A DNA stretch of 64,000 bases from Geodermatophilus poikilotrophus (GTDB taxonomy: Bacteria; Actinomycetota; Actinomycetes; Mycobacteriales; Geodermatophilaceae), in NCBI RefSeq assembly GCF_900111455.1, contig NZ_FOIE01000010.1, positions 1 to 64,000 of the forward strand. The letters are read 5' to 3'. Below the pieces are notes generated by a model. It was not told where the DNA came from, ran no database searches, and saw only the letters and a list, made by a program, of their open reading frames with translations. Shown here piece after piece: positions 18,888-27,187 of this stretch; the stretch's first letter is position 1, and each line of letters starts with the position of its first letter. The translations under genes and the position numbers were made by a program.

Positions 18888-20117
18888 TCAGTCGACGTGC
18901 TTGCGGGCGGTCAGCCAGGAGGCGGCCCGCGCGACGACGGAGCCGCCCGCTCCACCGTCGCCGGTCTCGGCCGGCTCGTCGGCGGGCGAGCCGACCGTCG
19001 ACCACCAGTCGGTCAGCGGCGGGGGCGCCAGCACGTCGACCCGCTGACCGGGCCGCGGCACCGCTACGCGCGCCTCCGAGCGCTCCGCCGCGGCGCACAG
19101 CCGCTGCACCGGCTCGGCCCAGCGGTGGAAGGCCAGGTTGAACGTCGCCCAGTGCACCGGCACCAGCAGCCCGCCGCCGAGATCGCCGTGGGCGCGGACG
19201 GCCTCCTCCGGCGTCATGTGGATGAGGGCCCAGGCGTCGTTGTAGGCGCCGATCGGCAGCAGCGTCAGGTCGAAGGGGCCCAGCAGCGCGCCGATCTGGG
19301 CGAACGCCGGCGTGTACCCGGTGTCGCCGCCGAAGAAGACCCGGTGCCGCGGCCCGGCGACCACCCACGACGCCCACAGCGTGGTGTCCCGGGTGAGGAA
19401 CCGGCCGGAGAAGTGCCGTGCCTCGGTGCAGGTGAGGGTCAGGCCGGCGACGTCCACCGCGCCGTCCCAGTCCAGCTCGACGACCCGCTCCTCCGGCACG
19501 CCCCAGCCGCGCAGGTGCGCACCCAGCCCCAGCGGGACGACGAACGGCGCGCTCTGCGAGCGCAGCAGCGCCCGCACCGTGGGCAGGTCGAGGTGGTCGT
19601 AGTGGTCGTGGGAGACGAGCACGGCGTCGACCTGCGGCAGGTCCTCCAGCGGCAGCGGCGCCGGGTGCAGCCGGGTCGGCCCCACCAGCGGCGACGGCGA
19701 CACCCGCTCGCCCCACACCGGGTCGACCAGCACCCGCCGGCCGTCGACCTCGAGCAGCGCGCTCGAGTGGCCGAACCAGGTCACCGCGAGCTCGGCGGCC
19801 TCCGCGGGCAGCTCCGGGCGGACCAGCGGGACCGGGCGCGCCGGCAGGCCGGTGTGCCGCTCCTCGTGCATCTGCCGCAGCAGGCCGCGCTGCGCGTTGG
19901 CCGGGGGCCGGGCCGGCGTGCTCAGCCGGTTGTGGAAGCGGCCCTCGGCGAACTGCGGGGAGCCGGCGGCGGAGGCCTGCACCTCCCGCTGGCCGGCGCC
20001 CAGGGCGGTGGGCAGGCCCCAGGCGGCGCGGGCGACCCACGCGACGGGTCCGGCGAGGGTGGCGGTGAGGGCGAGCGCGGTGCGGCGGGCGGCGGAGGAC
20101 GGCACGACCTCCAGCAT
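18888..20117 (-). CDS. metallo-beta-lactamase fold hydrolase (NAPE-PLD/UlaG-like)
   Basis: 409 residues: an N-terminal hydrophobic/basic leader (RRTALALTATLAGPVAWVARAAW) that may anchor it in the membrane, then the lactamase fold with WFGHSSALLEVDGRRVLVDPVW, the zinc motif SHDHYDHLD, ARHFSGR and FGGDTGYTPAF, and a late VPVHWATFNLAFH. This pattern matches YcbX/NAPE-PLD-like lipid or lactone hydrolases. The substrate is unknown. ATG 20117 chosen; internal GTGs just downstream are possible. Confidence 0.85.
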   Translation of the reverse strand: MLEVVPSSAARRTALALTATLAGPVAWVARAAWGLPTALGAGQREVQASAAGSPQFAEGRFHNRLSTPARPPANAQRGLLRQMHEERHTGLPARPVPLVRPELPAEAAELAVTWFGHSSALLEVDGRRVLVDPVWGERVSPSPLVGPTRLHPAPLPLEDLPQVDAVLVSHDHYDHLDLPTVRALLRSQSAPFVVPLGLGAHLRGWGVPEERVVELDWDGAVDVAGLTLTCTEARHFSGRFLTRDTTLWASWVVAGPRHRVFFGGDTGYTPAFAQIGALLGPFDLTLLPIGAYNDAWALIHMTPEEAVRAHGDLGGGLLVPVHWATFNLAFHRWAEPVQRLCAAAERSEARVAVPRPGQRVDVLAPPPLTDWWSTVGSPADEPAETGDGGAGGSVVARAASWLTARKHVD

Positions 20118-20180
20118 CCCAGCCGAGGACGGGCGGGGACGGCGCCCGGGCGGTTGCCGGGCGGGGTCCGGCGTCCGAGC

Positions 20181-20351
20181 ATGGCGCGCATGGCGGAGGA
20201 CGCGCGGCCGGCCGACCCGGTCGAGGACGGCGGCGACCCGGCGTGCTGGCTGCGGCGGGTGTGCCCGGCGTGCGGACGGCTCGCCGACGTCGACCCCCCG
20301 GTCCGCTGCGCCGCCTGCGGGGAGCTGCTGCCGGCCGACCAGGACGACTAG
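20181..20351 (+). CDS. small zinc-ribbon protein
   Basis: A 56-residue protein with CPACG..CAACG, i.e. C-x2-C then C-x2-C about 14 residues apart, a treble-clef or rubredoxin-like zinc ribbon, preceded by an acidic leader. ATG 20181 or 20190 could start it. Its TAG shares a CTAG with the stop of the convergent Rieske gene. No specific role is visible; small zinc ribbons often bind nucleic acid or partner proteins. Confidence 0.6.
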   Translation: MARMAEDARPADPVEDGGDPACWLRRVCPACGRLADVDPPVRCAACGELLPADQDD

Positions 20352-21661
20352 GCCGCGCGGCGGGTGGCCCGCGGCGCGGGCAGGACGAAGTCGCACAGCG
20401 CCCGGCGCAGCGCCACACCCATCCGATCGGCGCGCACGTGCAGCTCGTCGCGCCCCGCCAGCGGCAGCCCCTGCCCGGCCAGGTGGGCGACCAGCGCGAG
20501 GTCCTCGGCGAGCAGCCGGTGGGCGGACGCCACCTCGCGCTCGACGTCCGCGGGTGCGGGCAGCGGGTTGCCCGGGCCCGACGACAGCAGCAGCCGCGTG
20601 TAGACGCGGGTGGAGTCCGCGTCCTCCGGCTGGAGCAGGTGCTGGACGGTGGTGACCGCGCCGGAGTCGAGCGACTCCAGGCGCACCAGCAGCTGGAACG
20701 GCGCCCGGTACACGGAGGTCGCCCGGCGGCGCTGCCGCAGCGGCCGCTCGCCGGTGGCCACGCCCGGGTCCGTGACGGCGTCGAACCACTGCTCGTGCGC
20801 GCTGCGGAAGCCGCCCGGCTCGACCTCGACGTCGTGGGCGGCCACCTCCGGGTGGTCGGCCGCGCCGGTGCTGGCCGCGTGCAGGAACGGCAGGTGCGCG
20901 ACGTCCAGGAGGGCGTCGGCCAGCACACCCGCCGTCCCCGCCGAGCGCTGCGGCAGCAGCCAGCCGGTCACGAAGCGCCGGTCCCGGTCCTCGGGGACCT
21001 CCAGCGGCACGTCGCGCGGCTCGGCCGGCGCCAGCCACACGACCCCCAGGCGCTCGCGCACGCCGTGCGCCGGCGGGTCCACCTCCAGGCGGTCGGTGCG
21101 GCGCAGCGTCCAGGTGCGCCCGAGCAGCCGGACCTGCAGCCAACCGCCGGGCCGCAGCTCGCCGGAGAGCGCCACCGGGTGCCAGGCCGTCTCCAGCGCC
21201 GGGTCGAGGTTGCCGAGGACCGGCCCGTCCGGTGCCGGAGGCGGCGGGACCGGCTCGGCTCCGGTGCCGGCGGCCGGGCGCGGCGGGGGGACGGCGGTGC
21301 GCTCGGGGGCCAGCCACACCCAGCCGTGCCGCTCCTCGACCGCCCACGGCACGGGCAGGTCCGCTCGCGGGGGCGGGGTCCCGTCCGGGCCGAGGGAGGG
21401 GATCGTGAGGCAGCGGCCCTCGCCGTCGTACTGCCACCCGTGGTACGGGCAGGTCAGCCGGCCGTCGACCACGGTGGCCGCGCTGAGCGGCACCAGCCGG
21501 TGCGGGCAGCGGGCCGGGAAGGCGCTCACCTCGGCCCGCGGGCGCAGCCGGACCAGCACGTAGGCCCGGCCACCCGCGCCCACCGGCACCGGTTTCGTCC
21601 CGACCTCGGCAGCGCGCGCCACCGGGTACCAGCCCGTCGTCGTCCCCGCGGATGTGGTCAT
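20348..21661 (-). CDS. Rieske [2Fe-2S] oxygenase, alpha-subunit type
   Basis: 437 residues with an N-terminal Rieske domain (RCPHRLVPLS.. and TCPYHGWQYDGEG, the C-x-H/C-x2-H iron-sulfur ligands at about residues 52-75) and a C-terminal catalytic domain containing DVAHLPFLHAAS, the likely D-x2-H-x4-H mononuclear iron site. It resembles vanillate/phenylpropionate-type oxygenases. No reductase gene is nearby, so electrons must come from elsewhere. The substrate cannot be read from sequence. ATG 21661 is the first start of the conserved frame. Confidence 0.85.
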   Translation of the reverse strand: MTTSAGTTTGWYPVARAAEVGTKPVPVGAGGRAYVLVRLRPRAEVSAFPARCPHRLVPLSAATVVDGRLTCPYHGWQYDGEGRCLTIPSLGPDGTPPPRADLPVPWAVEERHGWVWLAPERTAVPPPRPAAGTGAEPVPPPPAPDGPVLGNLDPALETAWHPVALSGELRPGGWLQVRLLGRTWTLRRTDRLEVDPPAHGVRERLGVVWLAPAEPRDVPLEVPEDRDRRFVTGWLLPQRSAGTAGVLADALLDVAHLPFLHAASTGAADHPEVAAHDVEVEPGGFRSAHEQWFDAVTDPGVATGERPLRQRRRATSVYRAPFQLLVRLESLDSGAVTTVQHLLQPEDADSTRVYTRLLLSSGPGNPLPAPADVEREVASAHRLLAEDLALVAHLAGQGLPLAGRDELHVRADRMGVALRRALCDFVLPAPRATRRAA

Positions 21662-21779
21662 GACCCATTGCAGCGCCCCCGGGTTCCCGCCCGATTACGC
21701 CCGCTCGACGGTCAGGCGACACGGGTTGCGCACAACAAAAAGGTCACCGACGGCGCATTACGGACAGACTTGTCTCTAG

Positions 21780-21795
21780 AGTGACCGCGGTCACC
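21780..21795 (+). promoter_or_regulatory. CRP/GlxR-type palindrome upstream of the acetate permease operon
   Basis: A perfect 14-bp palindrome GTGACCGCGGTCAC (21781-21794) fits the CRP/GlxR consensus core GTGA-N6-TCAC. It lies 36 bases upstream of the DUF485 start, next to TAGAGT (21777-21782), a candidate -10. GlxR/CRP-type control of acetate genes is known in other actinobacteria; its use here is inferred. Confidence 0.5.
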
Positions 21796-21830
21796 GGCAG
21801 CAGGTGACCAGGACGACAGGGAGAGGCACC

Positions 21831-22232
21831 GTGACACCACCCGCTGAACGCAGGCTCCTGACGCCGGAGGAGTACCGCGAGGCCCAGGCCTCCCCGGAGT
21901 TCGTCGAACTGAAGCGGCGCTTCCGTCGCTTCGCCTTCCCGATGACCGTGGCCTTCCTGGCCTGGTACCTGCTCTACGTCCTGCTCTCGACCTACGCGCC
22001 GGACCTCATGGCCACGCCGGTGTTCGGCAACATCAACCTCGGCATCCTGCTGGGTCTGGGCCAGTTCGTCTCGACGTTCGTGATCACCCACGTCTACGTG
22101 GCGCACGCCAACAAGCGCACCGACCCGATCTCCGACGAGATGCGCGAGCGGCTGGAGCACCACGAGTACGCGCGCCCCGGTGGTGTCGGTGTCACCCGAG
22201 GCGCCGACGAGACCCGCGGAGGACGGCACTGA
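21831..22232 (+). CDS. DUF485 family membrane protein
   Basis: 133 residues with two membrane helices (FAFPMTVAFLAWYLLYVLLSTY and INLGILLGLGQFVSTFVITHVYV) and the DUF485 signature SPEFVELKRRFRRFAFP. DUF485 proteins are usually encoded just before ActP acetate symporters, as here: the TGA overlaps the actP ATG as TGATG. It is assumed to aid the transporter. GGGAGAGG precedes GTG 21831. Confidence 0.9.
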   Translation: MTPPAERRLLTPEEYREAQASPEFVELKRRFRRFAFPMTVAFLAWYLLYVLLSTYAPDLMATPVFGNINLGILLGLGQFVSTFVITHVYVAHANKRTDPISDEMRERLEHHEYARPGGVGVTRGADETRGGRH

Positions 22233-23893
22233 TGGTCCTCCTCGCTGCCCCCGCCGCTCCGGCGACGACCACCGTCGGGAACCCGGCGGTCAACATCTCG
22301 ATCTTCGGGGCCTTCGTCCTCGTCACGCTGGCCATCACCTTCAAGGCCAGCCGCAACAACAAGAGCGCGGCCGACTACTACGCCGCCGGCCGCAACATCA
22401 GCGGCACCCAGAACGGGCTGGCCATCGCGGGTGACTACCTGTCGGCCGCGTCGTTCCTCGGCATCGCCGGCGCCATCGCCATCTACGGCTACGACGGCTT
22501 CCTGTACTCCATCGGCTTCCTCGTCGCCTGGCTGGTCGCCCTCCTGCTCGTCGCCGAGCTCATGCGCAACACGGCGCGGTACACGATGGCCGACGTGCTG
22601 GCCTTCCGGATGCGCCAGCGGCCCGTCCGCACCGCGGCGGCGACCTCGACCCTCGTGGTCAGCCTCTTCTACCTGCTCGCCCAGATGGCCGGCGCCGGCG
22701 CGCTGGTCACCCTGCTGCTCGGCGTCACCGGGGAGCTGGCGCAGGCGGTCGTCGTGGTCCTCGTCGGTGCCCTGATGATGGTCTACGTGCTCGTCGGTGG
22801 CATGCGCGGCACGACCTACGTGCAGATCATCAAGGCGACGCTGCTCATCGCCGGCGCCGGCGTCATGACGGTCTGGGTGCTGGGCAAGTACGGCTTCAAC
22901 CTCTCCGCGCTGCTCGGCGGCGCGGTCGACACCTCGGCGACCCAGGCCACACCGCGCGACGTCCTGTCCCCGGGAGGCCAGTACGGCGCGACCAACATCT
23001 CGAGGCTGGACTTCATCTCGCTGGCGCTCGCGCTGGTGTTCGGGACCGCCGGCCTGCCGCACGTGCTGATGCGCTTCTACACCGTCCCCACTGCCAAGGA
23101 CGCCCGCCGCTCGGTGGTCTGGGCCATCTGGCTGATCGGCATCTTCTACCTGTTCAGCCTGGTGATCGGCTACGGCGCCGGTGCGCTGGTCGGCGCCGAC
23201 ACCATCCTGGCGGCGCCCGGTGCGGTCAACGCGGCAGCGCCGCTGCTGGCCTTCGAGCTCGGCGGCACGATCCTGCTCGGCGTCATCGCCGGCGTCGCGT
23301 TCGCGACGATCCTCGCGGTGGTCGCCGGCCTGACGATCACCGCGTCGGCGTCCTTCGCGCACGACATCTACGCCTCGGTCCTCAAGAAGGGGCAGGTGAA
23401 CCCGGAGGCCGAGGTCAAGGTGGCCCGGATCGCCGCGATCGTGATCGGCGCCGTCTCCATCGGGCTGGGGATCCTGGCGCTGCAGGCCGGGCTGAACATC
23501 GCCTTCCTGGTGGCCCTGGCGTTCGCCATCGCCGCCTCGGCGAACCTGCCGACGATCATCTACACCCTGTTCTGGCAACGGTTCACCACGCAGGGTGCGC
23601 TGTGGTCGATCTACGGCGGGCTGATCACCTGCGTGACTCTCATCCTGTTCTCGCCCGTGGTGTCCGGGGCGCCCGTCAACCCGGCGACCGGCAAGAGCCC
23701 GTCGTTGATCCAGGACGTCGACTTCTCCTGGTTCCCGCTGAACAACCCCGGCCTCGTGTCGATCCCGCTGTCGTTCTTCCTCGGCTGGCTCGGCACGAAG
23801 CTGTCCAAGGAGCAGCCCGACGAGCTCAAGAACGCCGAGCTCGAGGTGCGGGCGCTCACCGGGATCGGTGCGGAGAAGGCCGTCGCCCACTGA
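22232..23893 (+). CDS. actP: cation/acetate symporter, SSS family
   Basis: A 553-residue sodium:solute symporter with about 13 membrane helices. NKSAADYYAAGRNISGTQNGLAIAGDYLSAASFLGIAG is the ActP/MctC-type entry motif (positions 45-82), then LVGGMRGTTYVQIIKA and FGTAGLPHVLMRFYTV. Imports acetate, probably also propionate or pyruvate, with a cation. Coupled by a one-base overlap to DUF485. A probable terminator hairpin follows at 23931-23978. Confidence 0.92.
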   Translation: MVLLAAPAAPATTTVGNPAVNISIFGAFVLVTLAITFKASRNNKSAADYYAAGRNISGTQNGLAIAGDYLSAASFLGIAGAIAIYGYDGFLYSIGFLVAWLVALLLVAELMRNTARYTMADVLAFRMRQRPVRTAAATSTLVVSLFYLLAQMAGAGALVTLLLGVTGELAQAVVVVLVGALMMVYVLVGGMRGTTYVQIIKATLLIAGAGVMTVWVLGKYGFNLSALLGGAVDTSATQATPRDVLSPGGQYGATNISRLDFISLALALVFGTAGLPHVLMRFYTVPTAKDARRSVVWAIWLIGIFYLFSLVIGYGAGALVGADTILAAPGAVNAAAPLLAFELGGTILLGVIAGVAFATILAVVAGLTITASASFAHDIYASVLKKGQVNPEAEVKVARIAAIVIGAVSIGLGILALQAGLNIAFLVALAFAIAASANLPTIIYTLFWQRFTTQGALWSIYGGLITCVTLILFSPVVSGAPVNPATGKSPSLIQDVDFSWFPLNNPGLVSIPLSFFLGWLGTKLSKEQPDELKNAELEVRALTGIGAEKAVAH

Positions 23894-23930
23894 GGGAGTG
23901 CCCCCGTGCCCCTCGCCGCTCGGTGAAGGA

Positions 23931-23978
23931 CCCCGTCCTCCCCACCCCTCGCACGCTCGGGGCGGGATCAGGGACGGG
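23931..23978 (+). terminator. terminator hairpin after actP
   Basis: Inverted repeat with arms CCCCGTCC.. and ..GGGACGGGG and an inner CACCCCTCG/CGGGGCGGG pair around CACGCT, 40 bases after the actP stop. A divergent member of the window's hairpin family. Confidence 0.55.
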
Positions 23979-24080
23979 GCGGGCGGGGCCCGGCACGGGG
24001 GCCGGTTCCAGCACCTCGCCAGGCGCGCGTCCCCGTTCGCGGGGGCGCGCGCCTCGCGCGTTCCGGTGGGTGCTCCCGAC

Positions 24081-24166
24081 GATCAGCTGAGCTGACCGTC
24101 ACCGGTCCTGGCTCACGACGGGGGGTGAGCCAGGCCCGCAACGGTCAGCTGGGCTGATCACCGCGG
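24081..24166. repeat. long palindromic element, copy 1
   Basis: Outer arms GATCAGCTGAGCTGACCGT and ACGGTCAGCTGGGCTGATC pair at 17 of 19 positions; inner arms CCTGGCTCAC and GTGAGCCAGG are perfect. A related element lies at 59085-59172. It fills the roughly 290-base gap between actP and the small membrane protein; nothing else is seen in that gap apart from the actP terminator. Confidence 0.65.
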
Positions 24167-24181
24167 GCGGGCGCGGGAGGG

Positions 24182-24403
24182 TCAGGCGGCGGGTGCGGAC
24201 CCGGGTGCCAGGACGGTGTCGGCGGGCGCGACCGGAGCCGGGACGGCGACGTGGACGCGGCGGTGGCGGACGGCCCAGCGGGTGACCAGGCCGGTGAGGA
24301 CGACGAGCCCGGCGACCAGGTGCTGGCCGGGCGCGGAGACCGCGACGGCGAGGGCCGCGGCGTAGACCACCGTCAGCAGGACGGCGGGGACGGACAGGTG
24401 CAC
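24182..24403 (-). CDS. small two-helix membrane protein
   Basis: 73 residues with a hydrophobic hairpin: LSVPAVLLTVVYAAALAVAVSA and HLVAGLVVLTGLVTRWAV, then a basic stretch (RHRRVH) and a Pro/Ala tail. GGAGGA seven bases before GTG 24403 decides that start over longer frames. It follows the manganese catalase gene by about 100 bases on the same strand, but any functional link is unknown. Confidence 0.6.
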   Translation of the reverse strand: MHLSVPAVLLTVVYAAALAVAVSAPGQHLVAGLVVLTGLVTRWAVRHRRVHVAVPAPVAPADTVLAPGSAPAA

Positions 24404-24506
24404 GGTGCTCTCCTCCGGCGGGGGCGGCCCGCCGGCCGGCGGCCGGATCGAGTGGGAACCGGCCACCGGCGCGGCGACGGCGCGGGTGGAACAGGGGGTC
24501 AGGACC

Positions 24507-25367
24507 TCACTTGAGCATGTCCTTGGCCTTCTGCAGCAGCGACTGCCCCGGCATCTGCGGGGTGGAGAACAGCCGCGGGTCGCCGGGCGGGAGGATCGGG
24601 GCGTCCGCGGTCGCCTCGATCGGGCGGGCGCGGAACTCCGAGCGGCCGTCCACCGACGGACCCGACGCCCACCGGCCGGCCGAGGCCTCGGGGCCGTCGG
24701 AGGCGTCGACGAAGGTGTAGCCGAGGTCGCCGACCTCCTCCTCCAGCGGGAAGGCCTCGGGCACCGGGATGCCCTCGATCCCGTCGGACTTGAGCTCCTC
24801 GGTCGCGGCCAGCCACTGCTGCTGGTGCATGTGGTCGCGGGTGATCAGGAACCGCAGCATGTCCTTGACCCCGGGGTCGTCGGTCATGTTGTAGAGCCGC
24901 GAGACCTGCAGCCGGCCCTGCATCTCGGCGGTGGCGTTGTACATGAAGTCGGCCATCAGGTTGCCGCTGGCGGTCACGTACGCGCCGGTCCACGGGTTGC
25001 CCATGGCGTCCATGTAGGACGCGCCCTGGCCGTTGGCGATCAGGTGCTGGGGGTTGTGCTGCCCGTAGCCGGCGGCGGCCTCCTTGGTGCGGTCGGCCGC
25101 GTCCGGCTTGAGCGGCGCGTGGTCGAGCAGCCGGTCGATCATCGTCACGATCATCTCGACGTGCGCCAGCTCCTCGGTGCCGATGGCCAGGAGCATGTCC
25201 TTGTACTTGCCGGGCAGCCGGCAGTTCCAGCCCTGCAGCAGGTACTGCGTGGCGACCGTCATCTCGCCCCACTGGCCGCCGAGGATCTCCTGCATCTTCC
25301 GGGCGAAGTCCGGGTCGGGACCGTCGGGCTTGGCCTCGTACTGCAGGGCGTGGGTGTGGGTGAACAC
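24507..25367 (-). CDS. manganese catalase
   Basis: A 286-residue non-heme catalase of the ferritin-like fold. Dimanganese ligands are visible in GEMTVATQYLLQGW (Glu), GTEELAHVEMI (Glu, His), EMQGRLQVSRLYN (Glu) and ITRDHMHQQQW (His). The N-terminus VFTHTHALQYEAKPD is typical. AAGGGAGA precedes GTG 25367. Cytosolic peroxide removal; such genes are frequent in desiccation- and radiation-tolerant actinobacteria. No OxyR/PerR-type site is obvious upstream. Confidence 0.93.
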   Translation of the reverse strand: MFTHTHALQYEAKPDGPDPDFARKMQEILGGQWGEMTVATQYLLQGWNCRLPGKYKDMLLAIGTEELAHVEMIVTMIDRLLDHAPLKPDAADRTKEAAAGYGQHNPQHLIANGQGASYMDAMGNPWTGAYVTASGNLMADFMYNATAEMQGRLQVSRLYNMTDDPGVKDMLRFLITRDHMHQQQWLAATEELKSDGIEGIPVPEAFPLEEEVGDLGYTFVDASDGPEASAGRWASGPSVDGRSEFRARPIEATADAPILPPGDPRLFSTPQMPGQSLLQKAKDMLK

Positions 25368-25551
25368 GGTGTCTCCCTTGCGTCGTCGCGACCACCGCCG
25401 CTGCGGTGACACCAGGGATCTGCCCACGCCGGGTGGCCCGCCCGTGCCGAGCGCTGGCCCCCGCGTGCCAGGTTGGGTGGCCCGTCGGACGGCCCCGGCC
25501 GCGGGGCTCACGGGGACGCCCGCGGGCGGCGCGGGGGCCGGAGGCCGGACT

Positions 25552-25595
25552 GCCTGCAGGGTCCCCCCTGCGAGTGGCGGGGGCAGGAGGTCCGC
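25552..25595. terminator. truncated hairpin-family element
   Basis: CTGCAGGGTCCCCCCTGCGAGTGGCGGGGGCAGG is a copy, in reverse orientation, of the recurrent hairpin, lacking part of one arm. It lies directly after the kinase stop codon. Confidence 0.45.
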
Positions 25596-25597
25596 TG

Positions 25598-26344
25598 TCA
25601 GCGGTCGGGGAGCTGCACGGTCAGCCGCAGCGACTGCCCGTCGCCGTCCGCCACGATCCGGCCGCCGAGCTCGCCGGTCTGCCGCCGCACCGACCACAGG
25701 CCCAGGCCGGTGAGGTCGGGAGGGGGGGCCTCGGTGCGCAGGTGCCCGAGCAGCCGCTCCGGGCGGACGACGGCCTGCGTCAGCGCCAGGTCCACCCAGC
25801 CGGGGCGGCATCGGACGGACAGGCGGACCGCCGCACCGCCTCCGTGCCGGTGGGCGTTCTCCAGCAGGTTGGTCAGGATGCGCTGGACCCGGGCATCGGC
25901 GACGGCGACGTCCTCGGCGCCCGGACCGAGCTCGAGGGTCAGCTGGACGTCGGGCAGCCCGGAGGCGGCCACCGACGCGCGGACGACGTCGCCCAGCCGG
26001 CGCGTTCCGCGCCCCAGCGGCGCGGCTCCGCCCGTGGCGGCCGCCGTCCGCAGCATGGAGGCCAGGTGCGCGGTCTGCGCGCGGGCCAGCTCCAGCACCT
26101 CCCCGGGGTCCGGCGCCGGATCGGCGGACGGCCCGGCGGGCCGGTCCAGGGCCCCCAGCAGCGCCTCGAGCGAGGCGAGCGGCGAGCGCATGTCGTGGCA
26201 CAGCGCCCGCACCAGTGCCTCGTTGGGCTCCTGGGCCTCCCCGCCGTCCGGCCGCGCCGGCGCCCGGCGCCGCAGCAGGCGGCGCAGGGCCGGCAGCGGG
26301 CCGTGGGACTCGGGGGACGTCGGGGGGTTGGCGGCGAGGGTCAT
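25598..26344 (-). CDS. soluble sensor-less histidine kinase-like protein
   Basis: 248 residues with no membrane segment or recognisable sensor. HisKA-like H-box ALCHDMRSPLASLEALLG (about H49) is followed by an ATPase domain with the N-box RILTNLLENAHRHG and the G2-like TGLGLWSVRRQTGELGGRI. The G1 box (DxGxG) expected between them is missing; the corresponding stretch reads DLALTQAVVRPERLLG. It is divergent from a response regulator gene 59 bases away, its probable partner. GGAGG lies before ATG 26344. It may be an atypical kinase or an inactive scaffold. Confidence 0.75.
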   Translation of the reverse strand: MTLAANPPTSPESHGPLPALRRLLRRRAPARPDGGEAQEPNEALVRALCHDMRSPLASLEALLGALDRPAGPSADPAPDPGEVLELARAQTAHLASMLRTAAATGGAAPLGRGTRRLGDVVRASVAASGLPDVQLTLELGPGAEDVAVADARVQRILTNLLENAHRHGGGAAVRLSVRCRPGWVDLALTQAVVRPERLLGHLRTEAPPPDLTGLGLWSVRRQTGELGGRIVADGDGQSLRLTVQLPDR

Positions 26345-26403
26345 GGGCACCTCCGTGGTGCGTCCGGTCAGCCGCGCCGGTGCAGCTGTCCGTCTGGGGA
26401 GAG

Positions 26404-27093
26404 ATGGAGCAGAGCGACGCCGGTGCTGAGCGCCGCCGACCTGTCGACGTCGTGCTCGTCGACGACCACCCGCTGTTCAGCCGTGGTCTGGCCCTGTTGC
26501 TGCCGGGGGTGAGCGAGGGGCAGGTCCGCGTCGTGGCCACCACCGACGACGCCTCGGCAGCCGCGGCGATGGTGCGCCGGCACCATGCCGACGTCGCCGT
26601 CGTGGACCTGCACATGCCGCCGCCGGGCGGCACCCGGGCGATCGCGGCGATCCGCCGCGCGGACCCGACGGTGCGGGTGGTGGCGCTGTCCGGGCAGGCC
26701 GAGGAGGACGCCGTCCTGGAGGCCCTGCGGGCCGGGGCCGCGGCGTACCTGCCCAAGACCGCCGACCCCGAGCTGCTGGTGCGCCCGCTGCTGGCGGTGC
26801 TCGACGGCTGGTCGGTGGTCCCGGAGGACCTGCTGCGCCGGCTGCTCGAGGACTCCGCGCCCTCCGGGGAGCAGGGCCTCGCGGATCGGCTGACCGCCGA
26901 CGAGCGCCGGCTGTGGCGGCTGGTGGCCGACGGCACGAGCACGGTGGAGATCGCCACGACCCTGCACGTGTCCGAGCGGACGGCGAAGCGGCTGGTCGCC
27001 GCGCTGCTGCGCACGCTGGGCGTCGCCACCCGCGTCGAGGCCGCGGCGCTGGCCGGGCGGGTGCACCTGGGCAGCAACGGCAGGCAGGACTGA
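26404..27093 (+). CDS. response regulator, receiver plus LuxR-type HTH
   Basis: 229 residues. Receiver domain with the acidic pair in VVLVDDHPLF, phosphoacceptor Asp in VAVVDLHMPPPGG (about D66), ALSG and YLPK (conserved Thr/Ser and Lys), then a LuxR/FixJ-type HTH (LTADERRLWRLVADGTSTVEIATTLHVSERTAKRLV). GGGGAGAG precedes ATG 26404. Divergent from the kinase-like gene, so both could be driven from the shared 59-base promoter region. Targets unknown. Confidence 0.9.
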   Translation: MEQSDAGAERRRPVDVVLVDDHPLFSRGLALLLPGVSEGQVRVVATTDDASAAAAMVRRHHADVAVVDLHMPPPGGTRAIAAIRRADPTVRVVALSGQAEEDAVLEALRAGAAAYLPKTADPELLVRPLLAVLDGWSVVPEDLLRRLLEDSAPSGEQGLADRLTADERRLWRLVADGTSTVEIATTLHVSERTAKRLVAALLRTLGVATRVEAAALAGRVHLGSNGRQD

Positions 27094-27187
27094 GATCCGC
27101 ACCGGCGCAGGACCGCATCTCATCGCCCCCCGGCTACCCGCCACGGTGATCGACACTCGCGGTACCGGATCGGCTCCGGCCGACCGC

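Noticed and set aside
24121-24166. attC/att-like sites in the palindromic element
   Set aside because: No integrase, cassette or core-site sequence is nearby; the element is explained by nested inverted repeats alone.
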